DNA of 64,000 nt, taken from Muribaculum sp. (lineage in GTDB: Bacteria > Bacteroidota > Bacteroidia > Bacteroidales > Muribaculaceae). The notes beneath the pieces are model-generated. The model did not search any database. It was given only the letters and a program-made list of their open reading frames with translations, and was not told the DNA's origin. Location: positions 479,838-543,837 of the forward strand of contig JAMPAZ010000001.1 in NCBI GenBank assembly GCA_023666965.1, given 5' to 3'. Position numbers and translations under genes: made by a program. Each line of letters begins with the position of its first letter. The stretch's first letter is position 1. This document shows, piece after piece, positions 60,683 through 64,000 of the stretch.

Positions 60683-60728
60683 ATTTACGAATTAACGGAT
60701 TGTATAACATTTAATCAATAACACTGAC

Positions 60729-61166
60729 ATGTTAAAGACCATATTGGCCATATCAGGCAAGCCCGGACTTTTCAAATTGGTAAGCCAAGGCAAAAATATG
60801 CTGATTGTAGAATCGCTTGCTACCGGGAAACGTACTCCGGCATACGCTCACGATAAAGTTATCTCCTTAGGAGACATCGCCATATATACAGTCGAGGAGG
60901 ATGTTCCGCTCGGCAACGTTTTTGAAGCCATAAAGGCAAAGACCGACTCACAGCCTGTCGACCTTAAATCGTTTGAGGACGACGCTGCGCTTAGAGCGTA
61001 TTTCAAGGAAGTGCTTCCCGACTTCGACGAAGACCGAGTATATACCAACGACATTAAAAAAGTTTTTTCATGGTATAACCTTCTCCTTGGCGCAGGGATA
61101 ACTGAATTTGCAGAGAAAGAGGAGGAAGCCGAAAAGGCAGACTCGGAAGAGGCGACAGCAGAATAA
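60729..61166 (+). CDS. DUF5606-family protein
   Basis: A 145-residue cytoplasmic protein beginning LKTILAISGKPGLFKLVSQG, the conserved start of DUF5606, a Bacteroidetes family without a known function. It has a small beta-rich N-terminal domain, a helical middle (YFKEVLPDFDEDRVYTNDIK and FSWYNLLLGAGI) and an acidic disordered tail (EKEEEAEKADSEEATAE). Confidence 0.85.
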   Translation: MLKTILAISGKPGLFKLVSQGKNMLIVESLATGKRTPAYAHDKVISLGDIAIYTVEEDVPLGNVFEAIKAKTDSQPVDLKSFEDDAALRAYFKEVLPDFDEDRVYTNDIKKVFSWYNLLLGAGITEFAEKEEEAEKADSEEATAE

Positions 61167-61187
61167 TTTCAGATTGAAAATTATACC

Positions 61188-61208
61188 GGACGTACGGGCC
61201 GTACGTCC
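61188..61208 (+). terminator. Terminator-like hairpin after the DUF5606 gene
   Basis: Perfect 9-base arms GGACGTACG/CGTACGTCC with a 3-base loop, 22 bases beyond the stop. Only a weak T run follows. Confidence 0.55.
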
Positions 61209-61252
61209 CTACATTTTCGGGGTTTTGCAACATCCTCTTGAAAATTGTAAAG

Positions 61253-61463
61253 CCGGGTAAAGAGGTCATCAGACCGATTTGCCCGGCTTTATATTACATC
61301 CGTGTTCAAAATGTGTAAAGATTTTTATCTATCTGTCAAACGGTTAAATCTTTCCAGATTTCGTTGCTTGTTTACATTTTAAACCGGGCATTGGAACGTG
61401 GTTCCAATGCCCGGCTACACTAATTTTGCATCTTTCAGATGCGGCAATTCCATTCTGACTCAG
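61253..61463. repeat. Hairpin-rich intergenic element, copy B
   Basis: 211 bases, colinear with copy A at 59357. H1 is at 61253-61286 (inner GGTC/GACC), the small stem AAATCT-TTCC-AGATTT at 61346-61361, H2 at 61384-61414 (perfect 14-base arms ending GGAAC-GTG-GTTCC), and H3 with GCATCT/AGATGC at 61428-61442. It lies in the 350-base gap between the DUF5606 gene and lon, whose 3' ends face each other. Flanking sequences carry an imperfect inverted repeat with TTGCAACA (61221-61246 and 61476-61497) and a 9-base direct repeat TCCCTACAT (61206-61214 and 61498-61506). Confidence 0.8.
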
Positions 61464-61516
61464 CGACCTACGCAAATTTTGAGAGTGTTGCAACACCTCC
61501 CTACATGATTGACGGA

Positions 61517-63946
61517 TTAAAGCTCCATAGCGTCGTCGACCTTCTCCAAGAGAAGCGCATAGTCAATCACCTCCATTACAGTGTCAACATAGTGGAACGC
61601 GAGTCCGTCGATGTATATGGAGTCTATATCCTCTATATCTTTGCGATTTTCCGAAGAAAGGACTATGTCGGTAATTCCGGCGCGCTTGGCCGCAAGAATT
61701 TTTTCTTTAATTCCACCTACCGGGAGGACTTTACCACGCAAAGTGATTTCGCCAGTCATGGCTAAACGAGGGCGAACTTTTCGCTGTGTGAAAGCCGACA
61801 CCATCGAAGTGGCCATTGTGATTCCTGCCGAAGGGCCGTCTTTGGGGATTGCCCCCTCAGGCACGTGGACATGCAACTGATATTTTTCAAAAAGAGCATC
61901 GTCTATGCCAAGCTCTTTAGCATGGCTCTTAATATATTGCAGGGCTATTGCAGCCGACTCCTTCATCACATTTCCCAGATTACCGGTAAGAGTCAGCTTA
62001 TCGCCCTTGCTTTTAGAGAGCGACGATTCAATATACAAGATCTCACCACCAACAGCCGTCCAAGCAAGTCCGGTCACCACTCCGGCAAATCGGTTGCCTT
62101 CGTATCTGTCCTTCGTATACTTAGCCACTCCGAGCAATTCTTTAAGATGCTCCGGGAGAATCAGCACGGGGAACTCCGTTCCCTGCACCTTGGCCAAGAT
62201 AGCCTTACGAATCAAATTGGCAAGCTCCTTTTCAAGCTGTCTGACACCGCTCTCCGAGGTGTAGTTCTCCACAATCATGGATATAGCCTCTTCAGACACG
62301 GCAAATTCCTTCGGAGAAAGATTGTTTTCCTCAAGTAATTTAGGGATGATATGCCTTACGGCAATCTGCACCTTCTCCTCCAATAGGTAGCCTGACAGGT
62401 CAATAATCTCCATTCGGTCGAGCAAAGGTTGCGAAAGTGTCGACAAGGTATTGGCCGTTGCTATAAATAGCACTTTAGAAAGGTCATAGTCAATGTCGAT
62501 GTAGTTGTCGTGGAATCGGCAATTTTGTTCGGGATCGAGCACTTCGAGCAAAGCAGCCGACGGATCTCCCTTGAAATCAGAACCAATTTTGTCAACTTCG
62601 TCGAGCAACAGCACAGGATTTGATGTTCCGGCACGCTTTACAGCGTCAATTATTCGACCCGGCATCGCACCGATATAAGTGCGACGGTGGCCGCGTATTT
62701 CGGCTTCGTCATGCAGGCCACCTAAAGAGACCCGCTGGTATTTACGTCCGAGAGCATCGGCCACTGAGCGTCCGAGAGAAGTCTTGCCTACGCCCGGAGG
62801 TCCGACAAGGCACAAAATCGGCGACTTACCGTCGGGATTGTTCATCAACAGTGCAATCTGCTCGAGAATGCGCTGCTTCACCTTCTTCAAGCCGTAGTGG
62901 GCAGAGTCAAGCACTTCGCGGGCCAGACCAAAGTCGGCATTCAAGTCGGAATATGTCTGCCACGGCAAATCGAGCAAAGTCTCGAGATAAGAATATTGAA
63001 CGGCATATTCCGGACTTTGAGGATTAAGCCGGCTAAGTTTATCAACCTCCTTATCAAAAACCTTCTTTGCCGCATCGGTGAATTTGACAGTCTCGGCTCT
63101 TGCGCGTAACGCATCGACTTCGTCTTGCTCGTCGCCATAAAGTTCGTTTTTAATCGCCTCCATCTGCCCCTGCAAAAAAGCTTGTCGCTGGTTTTGCTCA
63201 AAATTTTTTCTGGCGTTCGACTGAATCTCCTCGGCGACTTTCATCATCTGCTCTTGCTCCGTCAGCTGTTCGAGAAGCCTGTTGGCTCGGATTTTCATTT
63301 GATTTTCCACTAAGAGAGACATCTTAATCTCAACGGGAAACGGTGACTGAGTGCAGATGAAGTTGACTAAGTCAGCGGTAAGCGGAAAATTCTTTATATT
63401 CATCAAAAAGTCCTGCGCTACATCGACACCTTCGGCCAATTTGACGGTAATGTCGCGTATGGCAGTCAGAACCCCATGGAAATTTTTATCGTTTTTACGC
63501 GGTTTAGATTCCTTAAGGGGGGAGACTTTGGCCACAAGCGGAAACGCATTGTTGACAGCGTCAGAATCCGAGGGTCCCTCGATAATGAATTTGTCGCGGG
63601 CACGAACGATGGCCGTATGGCTTCCGTCAGGTAAATCAAACACCTTCAGCACATCCGCAACAACACCATATTCATACAAACGCTCGAGAGTGGGATTATC
63701 ATCATCCGAGTCGACCTGGCAAACAATACCTATAGGCATCTGGGCGTCAGATGCTTTCTGTGCAGTCAGCTGTGAATTTATACGCACTAACGAGATGGGG
63801 ATGGTAGTGCCGGGAAACAGCACAAGGTTGCGAGTGGGCAGTATCGGCAACACATTGTAATCAGGAGTAGCCGTCATACGGTTGGAGGTCAGGTCAATTT
63901 GACCTAAGGATATAATCTTATGGGTTTCTGTATTTGAATTGCTCAT
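61517..63946 (-). CDS. lon: ATP-dependent protease Lon
   Basis: An 809-residue cytoplasmic protease. Its substrate-binding N-domain is about residues 32-225 and a coiled coil follows. The AAA+ module has Walker A VGPPGVGKTS (381-390) and Walker B VLLLDEVDKIG. In the C-terminal protease domain the nucleophile serine is in PKDGPSAGITMATSM (about residue 700) and the lysine in GGIKEKILAAKRAG. It degrades damaged and regulatory proteins. Its promoter would lie at or beyond the window edge; no clear box is seen in the last 54 bases. Confidence 0.98.
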   Translation of the reverse strand: MSNSNTETHKIISLGQIDLTSNRMTATPDYNVLPILPTRNLVLFPGTTIPISLVRINSQLTAQKASDAQMPIGIVCQVDSDDDNPTLERLYEYGVVADVLKVFDLPDGSHTAIVRARDKFIIEGPSDSDAVNNAFPLVAKVSPLKESKPRKNDKNFHGVLTAIRDITVKLAEGVDVAQDFLMNIKNFPLTADLVNFICTQSPFPVEIKMSLLVENQMKIRANRLLEQLTEQEQMMKVAEEIQSNARKNFEQNQRQAFLQGQMEAIKNELYGDEQDEVDALRARAETVKFTDAAKKVFDKEVDKLSRLNPQSPEYAVQYSYLETLLDLPWQTYSDLNADFGLAREVLDSAHYGLKKVKQRILEQIALLMNNPDGKSPILCLVGPPGVGKTSLGRSVADALGRKYQRVSLGGLHDEAEIRGHRRTYIGAMPGRIIDAVKRAGTSNPVLLLDEVDKIGSDFKGDPSAALLEVLDPEQNCRFHDNYIDIDYDLSKVLFIATANTLSTLSQPLLDRMEIIDLSGYLLEEKVQIAVRHIIPKLLEENNLSPKEFAVSEEAISMIVENYTSESGVRQLEKELANLIRKAILAKVQGTEFPVLILPEHLKELLGVAKYTKDRYEGNRFAGVVTGLAWTAVGGEILYIESSLSKSKGDKLTLTGNLGNVMKESAAIALQYIKSHAKELGIDDALFEKYQLHVHVPEGAIPKDGPSAGITMATSMVSAFTQRKVRPRLAMTGEITLRGKVLPVGGIKEKILAAKRAGITDIVLSSENRKDIEDIDSIYIDGLAFHYVDTVMEVIDYALLLEKVDDAMEL

Positions 63947-64000
63947 CTGTTACTGTATTGTAAAAGTCCATATAACAAACCACGTGCCAAAGTCACCGGA

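Overview
The window reads as a stretch of core chromosome from a member of the order Bacteroidales, probably Muribaculaceae or a near relative; the family is inference from overall gene content, not a search. The supporting signs are: almost every intergenic start carries the Bacteroidetes promoter box TAnnTTTG (sometimes with a TTTG about 19-20 bases upstream) and no Shine-Dalgarno sequence; there is a Bacteroidales-type serine palmitoyltransferase for sphingolipids, a DUF4923 protein, a DUF5606 protein and an OMP_b-brl_3-type outer-membrane barrel; and the D-3-phosphoglycerate dehydrogenase, prolyl-tRNA synthetase and malic enzyme are of the forms usual in that order. No phage, insertion sequence, CRISPR array or obvious defence island was seen.

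Layout from left to right. 1-7.1 kb, mostly minus strand: an unrecognised ORF running off the edge, a 59-residue two-helix membrane protein, a WYL regulator, an outer-membrane barrel with a small lipoprotein, a Crp-like regulator, a DUF4923 protein, a CBM9-like protein and a LysE-type exporter. 7.1-14.5 kb: a minus-strand cluster purH-mreB-mreC-mreD-mrdA-rodA, the elongasome core behind a purine gene. 14.6-26.3 kb: tRNA-Glu, then thiL-pnp-lpxK-sppA, a phosphoesterase/outer-membrane pair, a Gly/Asn-rich repeat protein, a zinc peptidase, malic enzyme and the fluoride channel crcB. From 26.4 kb the strand switches to plus: a 987-residue TPR protein with a beta-barrel partner, proS with a membrane glycosyltransferase, three tRNAs (Gly, Gly, Leu), rsmG and a metallo-beta-lactamase-fold hydrolase. 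A minus-strand cation/proton antiporter (36-38.5 kb) is divergent from an RND efflux operon (adaptor, pump, outer-membrane factor) that ends in an lpxA-like gene.

45.7-64 kb: pyruvate:ferredoxin oxidoreductase, serine palmitoyltransferase, trpS, an inositol-phosphatase-family enzyme, an Lrp-type regulator, a GNAT acetyltransferase, a zinc-type ABC binding protein and ATPase without a permease, initiator tRNA-Met, serC-serA, an ECF-like sigma factor, smpB with a membrane protein, a DUF5606 protein and lon.

Functionally the window combines cell-shape and wall synthesis, lipid A and sphingolipid envelope chemistry, efflux, central carbon metabolism and serine supply (serCA feeds serine, the substrate of the palmitoyltransferase). 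The least expected signal is non-coding. Two 211-base intergenic elements (59357-59567 and 61253-61463) share a conserved series of hairpins, one of which has changed on both arms so as to keep pairing; a looser relative may lie at 50821-51028. This is the best candidate here for something undescribed.
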